Assembly: GCA_009192285.1 (NCBI GenBank)
Contig: WBVU01000004.1
Span: 2,688,001-2,752,000 of the forward strand
DNA from: Morchella semilibera
Taxonomy: Eukaryota; Ascomycota; Pezizomycetes; Pezizales; Morchellaceae
DNA length: 64,000 bases
Reading direction: 5' to 3'
The notes under the pieces were generated by a model, which worked only from the letters and a program-made list of their open reading frames with translations, made no database searches and was not told where the DNA came from. This document shows positions 1-11,004 of this stretch, one piece after another. How positions within the stretch are numbered: position 1 is the first letter of the stretch; every line of letters begins with the position of its first letter. Both the position numbers and the translations under genes were made by a program.

Positions 1-626
1 GGAGTTATTGGATTTAGTCAGTGTTTCTCTCTTCACACCCTGACTCTTCACATTTCCAGGTTAGGATCTGCCTGCCCATTTCTCGTCCCTGTGATATGTT
101 TACCTCTTATATGAAAACATACATAGAATTATTCTGAAATCTCAAGAGAGCGGAGGATGGAGGGGGACGTCGTTGTATGTGGAGATGTTGCCGCTAAACA
201 CGTAATTTATAAACATGTAGGACTACCGCGCCAGGGATTACCTCCTTAATGATTGGTTGAAGGATGTAAATCAGGTCTGCTAATAATAATTTTGATCTCA
301 TACGCACGGCCAATTTTTCGAGTTATAGCGATACTTTAGTACTCAGTCGTTAATTAAAAGGTCGGAGTTTTTGATAAACGTTCTATAACGGACGACTTAA
401 AGGGGATGTTTGACTACCTTTTAAGATGCGTTGAGATGACTAATCATATCACTCAATACGAATCTATTATATTGCATTTTGACAGAATAGTATAAACGAC
501 CCAGACGACAAATGTAGACGATATTGACGGGCATAGCCAATGCTAACAGAAACGCAGGTGTCCCGTCTCAAGGGGGCGTCAGAGGTGTAGCTTCGTTCCG
601 CAAAGTACATAATAGTAACAGTGATA
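1..626. other. Intergenic, no gene seen
   Basis: AT-rich sequence with no open frame of useful length and no recognised repeat. It is the left flank of the transposon-dense block. Confidence 0.5.
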
Positions 627-763
627 CATCAGCAAACTCAACTTGTGACTGGAGTCTCCCAGCAGTCTCCCAGGTCTCCTGAGAGTCTCCTGAGACTCCT
701 GGATATTTTTTGAGTCTCCTGAGGCTCAGGAGATATCAGGAGACAAATGAAGTCTTGCTAATG
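627..763 (-). mobile_element. MITE-137 copy 1
   Basis: Miniature element of 137 bp. It begins CATCAGCAAACTC and ends with a mutated GCTAATG. It is flanked by TA on both sides as a 2-bp target duplication. I call this orientation minus, taking the CATCAGCAAGACTTC reading as plus. No coding capacity. Confidence 0.88.
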
Positions 764-914
764 TACCTCCAAGTGGAGGAAGTATATAAGAGAAAATAAA
801 GAGGCGGCGATAGTCACTAGTATATAATAGAAACTATAATAGATTGGTATGTAGATACAGAAGACGTTGCGTGAAGAGAAAAGAGAAAGAAAGAAAGTAT
901 AGGAGTAGGCACCG
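764..914. other. Degenerate LTR-like sequence
   Basis: Spacer holding a TATA-like stretch and a CGTGAAGAG/AAAGAAAGAAAG tract like those inside the L1 and L2 LTRs elsewhere in the window. It is probably LTR debris split by the MITEs on either side. Confidence 0.35.
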
Positions 915-1051
915 CATCAGCAAACTCAACTTGTAACTGGAGTCTCCCAACAGTCTCCCGGGTCTCCTGAGAGTCTCCTGAGACCTCCGGATATTTTTTA
1001 AGTCTCCGGAAACTCAGAAGACATCAGGAGACAAATGAAGTCTTGCTGATG
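915..1051 (-). mobile_element. MITE-137 copy 2
   Basis: 137 bp with intact CATCAGCAA/TTGCTGATG ends, flanked on both sides by CG, a 2-bp target duplication that is not TA. Confidence 0.9.
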
Positions 1052-1217
1052 CGTTGTCTCCTTTATATATCCACCATTCCGTCACCAAGCCTGACTCATA
1101 CCCTTACGTAATCCCCAACTATGACTTATTCCTTCGCGTAACAGAAGCCTATAAAACCTATTCTGACTCATTTCCATGTCCTAACGCACAGTAATCACAA
1201 CCCTGCCAATCCATCCA

Positions 1218-1360
1218 CATCAGTAAGACTGCATTTATCTCCTGATGTCTCCTGAGTCTCAGCCTGAGGAGACTCAAAAAATATCCGGAAGTCTCAGGAG
1301 ACTCTCAGGAGACCCAGGAGACTGTTGGGAGACTCCAGTCACAAGTTGAGTTTGCTAATG
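1218..1360 (+). mobile_element. MITE-137 copy 3 (143-bp variant)
   Basis: Starts CATCAGTAAGAC and ends TTTGCTAATG, flanked by CA on both sides. It is 6 bp longer than the standard copy because of an extra TCTCAG-like unit near the central hairpin. Confidence 0.87.
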
Positions 1361-1439
1361 CAGCCTCCCGAACCTAGTGTATCTATGAAATCCCGGCATT
1401 TTAGCATTGGTCCCGTTGATTCGGTACTCCCGGTGTAGT

Positions 1440-1774
1440 TCTGTGACGGGGTAATCGGGAGGCAAGATAGCGGAAGATAATGATGACACAAATGAACTCA
1501 AGGAGCTCAGCCAGCATAACGAGAACACTGACGAGGGTAAGAACAGCACCGGGCAGGCACAAGTACAGGTACCAGCGGGGGCAAAGGCGAGGGTAGAGGT
1601 AAAAAGAGTGCAAAACAGGGGAAGTGAGGACTGTATGGACCTCAACGAAAACGATAAGAGATACTGTGAGTTTTCTCGTTACAGATCGGGAGGACAAGAG
1701 GACTATGGCTAGAGATAGGAGTATATTCCTATATACTGAAATGACTGGAAGACAAGACAGAGAGAAAAGAAAGA
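1440..1774 (-). mobile_element. Diverged partial L1 LTR
   Basis: Begins TGTGACGG and follows the L1 LTR pattern (acid-rich GATGATGAC block, GGCACA hexamers, AGACAGAGAGAAAAGAAAGAA tract), then joins Gypsy gag-like sequence. It is clearly more diverged than the other L1 copies, so probably older. Confidence 0.65.
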
Positions 1775-1930
1775 AGGATTAGAGGAGCTCCATGACGACT
1801 TAACCAAGCCGTCCAAGTTCGAGAAACTCCTTGACCCAGAGAAATACTTGGACAACTGCAAAAACCCTAGGACCTTTCAAAGACAACTACATATCAAGCT
1901 AACGGCTAATCTCGATCGGTTTCCTCCATC

Positions 1931-2067
1931 CATCAGCAAGACTTCATTTGTCTCCTGATGTCTCCTGAGCCTCAGGAGACTCAAAAAATATCCAGGAGTC
2001 TCAGGAGACTCTCAGGAGACCTGGGAGACTGTTGGGAGACTCCAGTCATAAATTGAATTTGCTGATG
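1931..2067 (+). mobile_element. MITE-137 copy 4
   Basis: 137 bp, flanked by TC on both sides. It lies inside the gag part of G0, and sister Gypsy copies in the window show the uninterrupted site, which supports a 2-bp duplication. Confidence 0.92.
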
Positions 2068-2349
2068 TCAGTACGGCAACTTGCATATTCTATTTCCCAA
2101 CTGGAAGGACCGGCATCAGATCAATTTCTTGCTTATATTACAGATGAAGGAGTCGCTCTTGATTCCATGGCAAAATTTTTTGAAATCCTAAATAATGCTT
2201 TTGGGGATCCGGATCGCGCTGCCACTGCTGCTCGCAACTTGATGGAGATCAGGCAACGCCAACGTTCGTTTTCTGAGTACTTTGCGAAGTTACAGCAGTA
2301 CGCTGTAGGCTTTGAATTCAATGAGGCTGCTAAGATTGAATGCCTCTTG

Positions 2350-2969
2350 TGTGACGGAGTAACCCGACGTAAAGTAGAAGATGACAATGATGACGCAGAG
2401 GGACTCGAGGAGCACAGTCTACACGACGAGGAGACCAGCAAAGACAGAGACAATACCGAGCAGGCACAAACACAGGCACCGGTAAAGGCAAAGGCAAGGG
2501 CAAGGGCACAAGAGCAGAGAGCAGAGAGAGTGAGGGCTGGATGGACCTCAACGAGAACGATGAAAGATACTATGGCTTTCCTTTTTAGAGGACAGAATCT
2601 TAGGTACGAGAGGCTATGACTTGAGAATAAGAGTAGATTCTTATGTACCGAATTGACAGGAAGACGAGACAGAGAGAAAAGAAAGAAAGAACTAAGGAAA
2701 ACATCTATCCCCGCTATTTAACACCCCTCCTTCACCAGTCCGCTATGACTCATACGTCAGCTCATAGAAACCCATCACACCCACACCTCGTATTTCTCCC
2801 CACCATATCTTCTATTTACATTACCAATCCATCGCGCCATCGAACCTTCTAGAACCCAATGACGACACCCCCTCCTCAACAGACCTCCTCCTCGCTTAAC
2901 ATTACTCTAACAACCATAACAGTACTTCGACTACTGAACCCTCAGAACTAATGCCAAGACGCCGGGACA
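2350..2969 (-). mobile_element. Solo L1 LTR in G0 gag
   Basis: A 620-bp solo LTR running TGTGACGG...GCCGGGACA, that is TG...CA ends. A perfect 5-bp target duplication, TCTTG, lies at 2345-2349 and 2970-2974. LTR sense is minus, judged from the LTR orientation of G1 and G3. It sits inside gag of G0, so it is younger than G0. Confidence 0.93.
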
Positions 2970-3029
2970 TCTTGGAGGGACTTAATCAAGATTTAATGGC
3001 ATTAATGATCCAGAACGAAACCCCAGCAA

Positions 3030-3166
3030 CATCAGCAAGACTTCATTTGTCTCCTGATGTCTCCTGAGCCTCAGGAGACTCAAAAGATATCCAGGAGTCT
3101 CAGGAGACTCTCAGGAGACTTGGGAGACTGTTGGGAGACTGCAGTCATAAGTTGAGTTTGCTGATG
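3030..3166 (+). mobile_element. MITE-137 copy 5
   Basis: 137 bp flanked by AA on both sides, within G0 gag. Base for base it is identical to the copy at 50215-50351, which suggests recent movement of both. Confidence 0.93.
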
Positions 3167-4026
3167 AACGATCAAAAAGTGTGGACTCCTTCTCCAATGG
3201 CTCGATACTAAACAAAAGGTAGTAGAGGCCAGATGGGAAGATTTAGGTTTCAGATTCTCAGTGGCCCTACTTCTCGTCCCTTTGTCCCTCGCCAACCTGT
3301 TGCATCGGCAACACCCCGAGCCGTACGAGAGCCGCCTCAACCACTACCGAAGAGTGCTGCGCCAGTGGCTCACCCTTCCTATACTCTTAGGGGAGCTGTT
3401 CTTATGAATTTGTCTAATAGTCGTCGTCGTCTAGATCTTAAGGAAAGGGAAGCACGTTGTATTAAGAACCGTTGTTATTATTGTGTGGTGGTTAGACATT
3501 TGGTCAGAGATTGTACGCTTTCACCTTTGGGGAGGGCACAGCCTAGGATGAGGGGAGCATTATTGGAAGCGAAAAAGGAAAAGAAGGAAAAAGAGGAGCA
3601 TATATCGTCGGATGAGGAGGAATATATATCGTCGGATGAGGAGGAGTAAAAAGATTCATCCCTGGCCTAAGCGACATAGTTCAGGTACCTCCTAAAATTT
3701 TTTCTAATGTGTCTATTTCAACGTTTCCAGTATTAGAAGGGGAGATGGATGGGAATCAATTGATTGTAGTTTGTTCTATCTCATAAAATGAAAAATCTAT
3801 TGTACCCACTTATGCCTTGATTGATACTGGAGCGTCGCGATATGCATTTATAGATGAAGACTTTGTGCGCTGCCATGAATCAAAAATGAAGAATTTGAGG
3901 ACTGAGGGGGAGATTGATATAATTGATGGAAGGCCTATTGAATCAGAGAATGTGACGAGGAAGGTGACGTTGGAATTGGGGATTAATGTACATGTAGAGG
4001 AATGCCCCTTTTTTGTTATAAAACTA

Positions 4027-4065
4027 CATCAGCAAAACTTCATTCGTCTCCTGATGTCTCCTGAG
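4027..4065 (+). mobile_element. Truncated MITE-137 copy 6
   Basis: The first 39 bp of a plus-orientation MITE-137. It stops exactly where an L1 LTR begins, at TGTGACGG. Confidence 0.8.
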
Positions 4066-4695
4066 TGTGACGGGGTAACCCGACACAAAGAAGAAGATGA
4101 CAATAATGACGCAGAAGGACTCGAGGAGCACAGTCTACGCGACGAGGAGACCAATGAAGACAGAGGCAACACCGAGCAGGTACAAGCACAGGCACCAGCG
4201 AAGGCAAAGGCAAGGGCAAAGGCACAAGAGCACAGGCCAGGGAGAGTGAGGACCGGATGGACCTCAACGAGAACGATGAGTGGTACTGTGGTTTTTCTCT
4301 TTAGAGGACAGGATCTTGGGTACGAGAAGCTATGGTTTGAGGATAGGAGTAGATTCCTATGTACCGTGATAACAGGAAGACAAAACAGAGAGAAAAGAAA
4401 GAAAGAACTAAGGGAAACATCTAACCCCGCTATTTAACACCACTCCTCTATCAGTCCACTATGACCCATACATCAGTTCATAGAAACCCATAGAAACCCG
4501 TAGCATCCACACCTCGTATTCCTCCCCACCATCTCCGCTATCTACATTACAAATCCGTCATGCCATCGAACCTCTTAGAACCCAATGACGACACCCCCTC
4601 TTTAACACACCTCTTCCTCGCTTAACAATACCTAAACAATCACAACTGCGCTTCAACTACCAAACCCTCGATACCGATTCCAAGCCGCCGGAACA
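4066..4695 (-). mobile_element. L1 LTR
   Basis: A 630-bp L1 LTR from TGTGACGGGG to CCGGAACA. It lacks matching 5-bp flanks, so recombination probably shaped this site after insertion. Confidence 0.85.
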
Positions 4696-4933
4696 GATAT
4701 GACTCATGCATCAGCTCATAGAAACCCATAGAAATTCCTTGCAACCACACCTCGTATTGTTACCCACCATCTTTGCTATTTGCATTACAAATCCATCACC
4801 CCATCGAACCTCCTAGAACCCACTAATGACATCCCCTCCTCAACACACCCCTTCCTCGCTCAGCATTACTCTAATAATCATAAGAGCGTTTCGACTACCT
4901 TGACCTCGGGACCAATGCCAATGCGCTGGGACA
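4696..4933 (-). mobile_element. Partial L1 LTR abutting the previous one
   Basis: The last 240 bp or so of a second L1 LTR, ending GCGCTGGGACA and joined head-to-tail to the LTR at 4066-4695. Such tandem LTR remnants are expected after recombination between LTRs. Confidence 0.8.
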
Positions 4934-5000
4934 CTCAGGAGGAATGAAGATGGATCCAGCCAAAATGTGGACAATAGTGGATTGGGAGGCACCAAAGACA

Positions 5001-5089
5001 CATCAGCAAGCTTTACCATTTATGACTGGAGTCTCCTGAGTCTCCTGAAACTCCTGTAATCTCCTGAGACTTGTAAAATCTTGCTGATG
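5001..5089 (-). mobile_element. MITE-137 family, 89-bp short variant
   Basis: Same CATCAGCAAG and TTGCTGATG ends, but only 89 bp with a different, shorter interior of TCTCCTGA repeats. It is flanked by CA on both sides. It interrupts Gypsy reverse-transcriptase sequence whose uninterrupted form is visible in G1 and G3, so the 2-bp duplication is secure. Confidence 0.88.
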
Positions 5090-5577
5090 CAGTGAAGGAG
5101 GTTCAGGAATTTCTCGGATTTGACAATTTTTATCGACGATTTATTTATGCGTACTCCCGAGTTGCAAAACCCTTGACCACTTTAACCAAAAGCACGTTCG
5201 GTTTAAATAGACCCAGAGGGTTGAGAAAGCCTTCCAGCTGCTTAAGACTGCTTTTACCACCGCCCCGATACTGATGCACCTAGATCTGGAGAAAGAGCTT
5301 ATTGTGGAGACTGATGCGTCTGATTATGTATCAGCAGGAATTCTATAACAGTGGGACAAGGAATAAATTCTACATCCAGTGGCTTGCTTTTCAAAGACCC
5401 ACCCCCCGGCGCAATGCAATTACGAAATTTACAACAAAAAATTATTAACTATTATTTGTTGTTCTGAAGAATGGAGACCCCATCTAGAAACAGCTCAGTT
5501 CCAGGTTAGAGTACTTACAGACCATCGCAATCTTGAGTACTTCATGTCGACTAAATTGCTAAACTGATATCAAACCC

Positions 5578-5714
5578 CATCAGCAAGATTTCATTTGTCT
5601 CCTGACGTTTCCTGAGCCTCAGGAGACTCAAAAAATCTCCAGGAGTCTCATGAGACTCTCAGGAGACCCGGGAGACAGTTGAGAGACTGCAGTCATAAGT
5701 TCAGTTTGCTGATG
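5578..5714 (+). mobile_element. MITE-137 copy 8
   Basis: 137 bp within the RNase H/integrase part of G0. Flanks are CC on the left and GG on the right, so no clean 2-bp duplication is visible here. Confidence 0.88.
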
Positions 5715-6591
5715 GGCCGTTGGGCGGAGTTTCTGTCTTAACTTAATTTTGTTATCCAGTATAGGCTGGGAAAGCAGGGAAGGAAGATGGACATTTTGAC
5801 AAGGAGGAATAAAGATTTACCAAAGGAAGGGGATGAGAGATTGGAACAGCAGAGTCAAGTGGTTTTGAAGAAGGAAAATTTGGATTCAAATATAGGTTTG
5901 TATCACGGCGTGAAGCGCACTTGACGACGTTACGGGAAGAAGGATTAGTCAAGGTTTTTCTATGGTATTCTATGAGTTTCTGTTACAAGTTTTCTATGAG
6001 CCAATGGTGTGAATGTATTTCTAATAGAAGGATTTCCTTGGGGTTCTACGGGTTTCTATAGCATGAGTCAGCGAAGGGATTCTGGGGCTATATATAGGAA
6101 GCTTTCTTCCTCGCTTGTAGGATTTCTCTTTCTTTTCTTTCTTTTTTACGCAACCTTTCTATCAACTACAGAAAACAGACTTTGGGACTCCGAGTTCCCT
6201 ACTCTGGTCTCCGCTTTATTCTTCGTCCCTAGTAACTTATTGCACTCTGCCTTGCTTCACTGCTCCGCTCCGCCCTGCCCCACCTTGCCTCGCTTTGCTT
6301 TGGTGTTATACATTGGCAAGTCTCACCCCTACCTTTGCCTCTATCACAGCTCTGCCTTCCGTACCTCGCCTTTCGCCAAGGCGCCTCTGGAGCAGGGTTT
6401 TTGGATAGTATCGGTCGATGTCGGAAGCAAGATGATATATTAGGAAGGAGTTCTGGTAATAGAATGTAAGTGCTAGGAAGAATTAGGTAGCAATGGGATA
6501 GAACCAGAGTTAATAAGAATAGTAAGAGTAGCACGAGAGTGTGAGGTTTTCTATGGGATTCTATGATATGAGTCATCAGTATGAGAGAATA

Positions 6592-6867
6592 CATTAGTAA
6601 ATTCAACTTGTGACTGGAGTCTCCCAATAGTCTCCTGGGTCTCCTGAGAGTCTCCTGAGACCCCATGATATTTTTTGAGTCTCCTGAGGCTCGGGAGATA
6701 TCAGGAGACAAATGACATCAGCAAACTCAACTTGAGACTGAAGCCTCCCAACAGTCTCCCGAGTATCCTGAGAGTCTCCTGAGACTCCCGGATATTTTTT
6801 GACTCTCCTGAGGCTCAGGAGACATCAGGAGACAAATGAAGTCTTGCTGATGAAAGTTTTGCTGATG
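6592..6867 (-). mobile_element. MITE-137 copy 9, split by copy 10
   Basis: Starts CATTAGTAAATTC and ends TTTTGCTGATG, with TA on both sides. The related element at 46.3 kb shows the empty site (AATAGTTGTATAT). It is interrupted at 6716-6852 by a second MITE-137. Confidence 0.9.
6716..6852 (-). mobile_element. MITE-137 copy 10, inside copy 9
   Basis: 137 bp with perfect ends, inserted 13 bp from the right end of copy 9 in the same orientation. The flanking dinucleotides are GA and AA, consistent with one changed base in a 2-bp duplication. Confidence 0.9.
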
Positions 6868-7074
6868 TAGTTGTATATATAGTGCTTGTTCTTTCCTATG
6901 TTTCTGCCTCTCTAGTCAACGTCTTCTTTCTATTAAGCAATATACTACTCTGGCTTCGGCCCTTCGGCCCGGGTCCTTGCCTCGTCCTTGAGCTTAAACC
7001 TGAACCTGAACCTGTATCGCCTCAGGTGTCTCCTGAGCCGGCCCTGACCCTGTCTTTATTCCTGACCCAACCTG

Positions 7075-7211
7075 CATCAGCAAACTCAACTTGTGATTGA
7101 AGTCTCCCAACAGTCTCCTGGGACTCCTGAGAGTCTCCTGAGACCCCCAGATATTTTTTGAGTCTCCTGAGGCTCAGGAGACATCAGGAGACAAATGAAG
7201 TCTTGCTGATA
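7075..7211 (-). mobile_element. MITE-137 copy 11
   Basis: 137 bp starting CATCAGCAAACTC and ending TTGCTGATA (last base changed), flanked by TG on both sides, within L2b. Confidence 0.88.
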
Positions 7212-7609
7212 TGGCCTCGCTTTGCCCCACCACGTCCCGTTAGAGCCTCGCTCCGTGATAGTTTGTTAGCGAACTCTTTGGCAAATAAATCCGCTGAAGG
7301 ATTGTCTCCCATGCTTGATCTATTTAACAAAGCTTACTAATGTGATAGTTTTCCAAATGAAATATTGTCCATACTTCGAGACGGTGCTCGACGATCAAAA
7401 AATATTTCGCTAGTCGAGTGCAAGGGGAGTAAAAGAGGGTTATTACTCTACCGAAATCTATTCTATGTCCCTGAATATGATAAACTGAAGCTCTGTTTGC
7501 TACAGGAATACAACGATAAACCTTCTGGTTGACACCCGCGAAGATCAAAAACCTTGGAACTCTTGAGCCGAAACTATTACTGGCCACCCATACGGATATA
7601 TACAGACCG

Positions 7610-7702
7610 TATCAGCAAACTCAACCTATGACTGCAGTCTCCCAACAGTCTCCCAGGTCTCTTGAGAGTTTCCTGAGACTCTTGGAGATTTTTTGAGTCT
7701 TC
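7610..7702 (-). mobile_element. Truncated MITE-137 copy 12
   Basis: The first 93 bp of a minus-orientation copy (TATCAGCAAACTC), inserted in G0 integrase sequence and stopping where the L1 LTR starts at 7703. Confidence 0.8.
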
Positions 7703-8973
7703 TGTGACGGAGTAACCCGACGCAAAGAAGAAGATGACAATGATGACGCAGAAGAACCCGAGGAGCACAGTCTAAGGACGAGGAGACTGACAAAGACAAA
7801 GGCAACACCGGGCGGGCACAAGCACAGGCACCGGCGAAGGCAAAGGCAATGTGACGGAGTAACCCGACGCAAAGAAGAAGATGACAATGATGACGCAGAG
7901 GAACTCGAGGAGCACAGTGTACTCGACGAGGGGGCCGATGAAGACAGGGACAACGCCGGGCAGGCACAAGCACAGGCACCGGCGAAGACAAAGGCAAGAG
8001 CAAGGGCACAAGAGCACAGAGCAGGGAGAGTGAGGACCGAAGGGACCTCAACGATAACGATTAGGGGTACTATGAGTTTCCTCTTGTCAGAGGATCGAGT
8101 CTTTGGTACGAGAGGCTATGGCTTTAGAAATAGGAGTAGATTCCTATGTACCGAGATAACAGGAAGACGAGACAGAGAGAAAAGAAAGAAAGAACTAAGG
8201 AAAACATCTATCTCGGCTATTTAACACACCTCCTCCACTAGTTCAATATGACTCACACCTCCGCTCACAGAACCTCATAGAAACCTGTTACTACCACACC
8301 CCGTAATCCTCCCCACCATCTCCGCTATTCTACATTACCAATCCATCACGCCATCGAACCTCCCAGAACCTAATGACGACAGCCTCCACCTCGCACTCCC
8401 CGCTCTCGCTTAACATTTCCCTAACAACCACAACCGTACATCGCCTACCGAACTGTCAGGACAAATGCCAAGACGCCGGGACAGGCAAGGGCAAGAACAC
8501 AGGGACACAGAGCAGGGAAAGCGAGGACCAGATGGACCTCAACGAGAACAATGAGAGATGCTATAAGTTTCCCCTCGTCAGAGGATCAAGTATTGGGTAC
8601 GAGAGGCTATGGCTTGAAAATAGGAGTAGATTCCTATGTACTGAGATAATAGGAAGACGAGACAGAGAGAAAAGAAAGAAAGAACTAAGGAAAACATCTA
8701 TCCCCGCTATTTAATACACCTCCCTCCCTAGTCCGTTATGACTCACACTTTCGCTCATGGAACCTCATAGAAACCCGTTGCTACCACACCCCGTAATCCG
8801 CCCCACCATCTCCGCTATTCTACATTACCAATCCATCACGCCATCGAACCTCCCAGAACCTAATGACGACAGCCTCCACCTCGCACTCCCCGCTCTCGCT
8901 TAACATTACCCTAACAATCACAACCGTACATCTCCTACCGAACTGTCGGGACAAATGCCAAGACGCCGGGACA
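7703..8973 (-). mobile_element. 3' LTR of G1 (L1 family), split by a solo LTR
   Basis: L1 LTR running TGTGACGG...GCCGGGACA, interrupted at 7850-8483 by another L1 LTR. On the element strand it follows directly on the G1 integrase/chromodomain end. No 5-bp duplication matches across the whole of G1. Confidence 0.85.
7850..8483 (-). mobile_element. Solo L1 LTR nested in an L1 LTR
   Basis: A 634-bp LTR, TGTGACGG...GCCGGGACA, with the perfect 5-bp duplication GGCAA on both sides, inserted in the GGCA-hexamer region of the G1 3' LTR in the same orientation. Confidence 0.92.
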
Positions 8974-10867
8974 GATCAGGTCCTCTCCAAGGGCCTAGCT
9001 CTTGATAGGCTGAGGTTTCGAAGGATATTGATCGTGAAATGCTTTTTTAATATCAGGACTATGCTCCAAATCACCCGAAAGTTGCCAGGATGGTTCTTCA
9101 TATCCAGCATATCTAACCAAGTACTCCACCCGTCGCCCCCTCTTCCGCGAATCCAATATCTCCGCTACTTCCCACTCAGTCTCTCCTTCAACTTCCACCG
9201 GTGGAGGTGGTTCAACAATTTGTCCGGGAATAGGATCCCCAACTGTCGGCGATAATAATGAAACATGAAATACCGGATGTATTTTCATAGAGGCAGGTAA
9301 TTCCAACTCGTAGGCATAAGGACTCACAATTCGTTTGACCGAGTAGGGACCAATTTGTTTCCAGTCAAGTTTTTTCGAGGGCCGTTTTGTTTCAATATTT
9401 CTAGTCGAGAGCCAGACGAAGTCGCCGACCGCATATCGAGGTGCCGGGGTACGGTGTAAGTTGGCCATCTCCTCCTGTATCTTCTATGCCCTGAACATCT
9501 CGCTTTTCAGAAAATCAAACACTTGAGACATCTCTTGTGCCAACCCATTAGCCTGGTCCGCATTCACTGTCTGTCCGTGCTGTAAAGGTCCAAATGTCAT
9601 CCTCGGATGTCTCCCATAGTTAGCCTGGAAGGAGGACATATTAGTAGTTTCGGAGATATGATTATTAGTAGCAAACTCAGCCAGAGGTAAAAAGTCCGCC
9701 CAGTTATCTTCTTGATATGATAAATAACTGCGGAGGTACTGCTCCATAATCGCATTGGTCCTTTCTGTTTGCCCATCGGTCTGAGGATGAAATGCTGTGA
9801 AATAGCGAGGGGCAATTTCCAGCCGTTCGCAGAGGACTTTCCAAAATTCAGCAGTAAACTGTGTTCCTCGAACGGAAACAATAGTTTCAGGTAACCCATG
9901 TATCTTCCATACCTGCTACAGGTATAGACGAGACAGATCCCTGGCGTTAACATTCTCCGTCGTGGGAATCAAATGCTTCATCTTTGTCAACCGATCCACC
10001 ACAACTAGAATAGCATTAAATCCATGACTCTCCGGAAGTCCCGTTACAAAATCCATTGTGACATCCGTCCAGGGTCCTTTGGGCACCGATAATGGGCGTA
10101 GAACTCCTTGTAGGGGATTATAGTTCGTCTTGCTTCGCCGACAGGTATGACAGTTCTGGACATAGCGGTCTGTATATTTCCGCATGGTCGGCCAATAATA
10201 TTCCCGGCTGAGAAGTTCCAAAGTCTTTGATCGTCCAGGATGTACAGCCGAAGGTTTATCGTGATACTCTCGTAACAGATAGAGTTTGAGTTCGTCAAAG
10301 TCAGGGACATAAAGGGTATTCCGATAAAGCAGTAACTCCTCCTCGCTTTCCTTGCACTCGCCCAACGAAATTTCTTTCGATTGTCGAACGCCGTTCCGAA
10401 GCATGGATAGAACTTTACTCGGAAAGCTATCACACTGGTAAGCTTTGTTAAATAAATCAAGTACGGAAGACGATCCTTCAGCGGGTTCATTTGACAAAGA
10501 ACCCGCTACCAAACCTATCTTTGCGTCTAAATTTTTCTATCTTCAAAACCACCCGACTTTGTTGTTCCAATCTCTTGTCCCCCTCCTTCGGTAAATCTTT
10601 AGGCCTTCTGGTCAGAATATCGACCTTCCTTCCCTGCTTCCCGGGCCTGTATTGAATAACAAAATTAAATCGAGACAAAAACTCTGCTCAACGAGTTTGC
10701 CACCGATTCAGCAATTTGGTTAACATAAAGTACTCAAGATTACGATGGTCTGTGAGCATTTTGACTTGGAATTGAGCCGTCTCCAAGTGAGGTCTCCATT
10801 CCTCAAAACAACGAATGATTGCCAGCAACTCTTTATCATAAATCTCATAATTGCATTCCGCCGGCGA

Positions 10868-11004
10868 CATCAGCAAACTCAACTTGTGACTAGAGTCTCC
10901 CAATAGTCTCCCAGGTCTCCTGAGAGGCTCCTGAGACTCTTGCATATTTTTTGAGTCTCCTGAGGCTCAGGAGACATCAGGAGACAAATGAAGTCTTGCT
11001 GATG
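10868..11004 (-). mobile_element. MITE-137 copy 13
   Basis: 137 bp in the RNase H region of G1, flanked by GA on both sides. Sister Gypsy copies show the intact site. Confidence 0.92.

Larger units (their letters stand above)
6352..7244 (+). mobile_element. L2b element nested in L2a
   Basis: Starts TATCACAGCTC and ends CGTTAGA, with the 5-bp duplication GCCTC at 6347-6351 and 7245-7249. Its sequence parallels the element at 45909-46545. It carries three MITE-137 copies, one inside another. It contains a TATATATAGTG box. Confidence 0.8.
5901..7260 (+). mobile_element. L2a: LTR-like element with TATCACGG/CCGTGATA ends
   Basis: Starts TATCACGGCGTG and ends CTCCGTGATA, with a perfect 5-bp duplication GTTTG at 5896-5900 and 7261-7265. 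It lies in G0 integrase sequence, which continues directly on both sides. Without the nested L2b element it is about 460 bp. A TATATATAGG box followed by a pyrimidine-rich tract gives it the look of a solo LTR, but the ends are not the usual TG...CA. Confidence 0.85.
1775..7609 (+). mobile_element. G0: broken Ty3/Gypsy retroelement with many nested insertions
   Basis: A fossil chromovirus-type Gypsy copy on the plus strand. Recognisable parts in order: gag from about 1775, a CCHC-type zinc-knuckle region near 3420-3520, an aspartic-protease region near 3690-4026, reverse transcriptase and RNase H stretches near 4940-5575, and the H2C2 integrase start near 5720-5898 and 7261-7609. It carries four full MITE-137 copies of its own (one the 89-bp variant), a truncated MITE, L1 LTRs, and a stacked pair of L2 elements. 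It is fragmentary, with well over ten breaks. It matches G1 and G3 closely enough to be the same family. Confidence 0.85.

Noticed and set aside
2133-2551. Ser/Leu-rich frames on the strand opposite L1 LTRs
   Set aside because: They are shadows of the repetitive GGCA-hexamer and GAAGATGAC tracts and recur wherever an L1 LTR lies.
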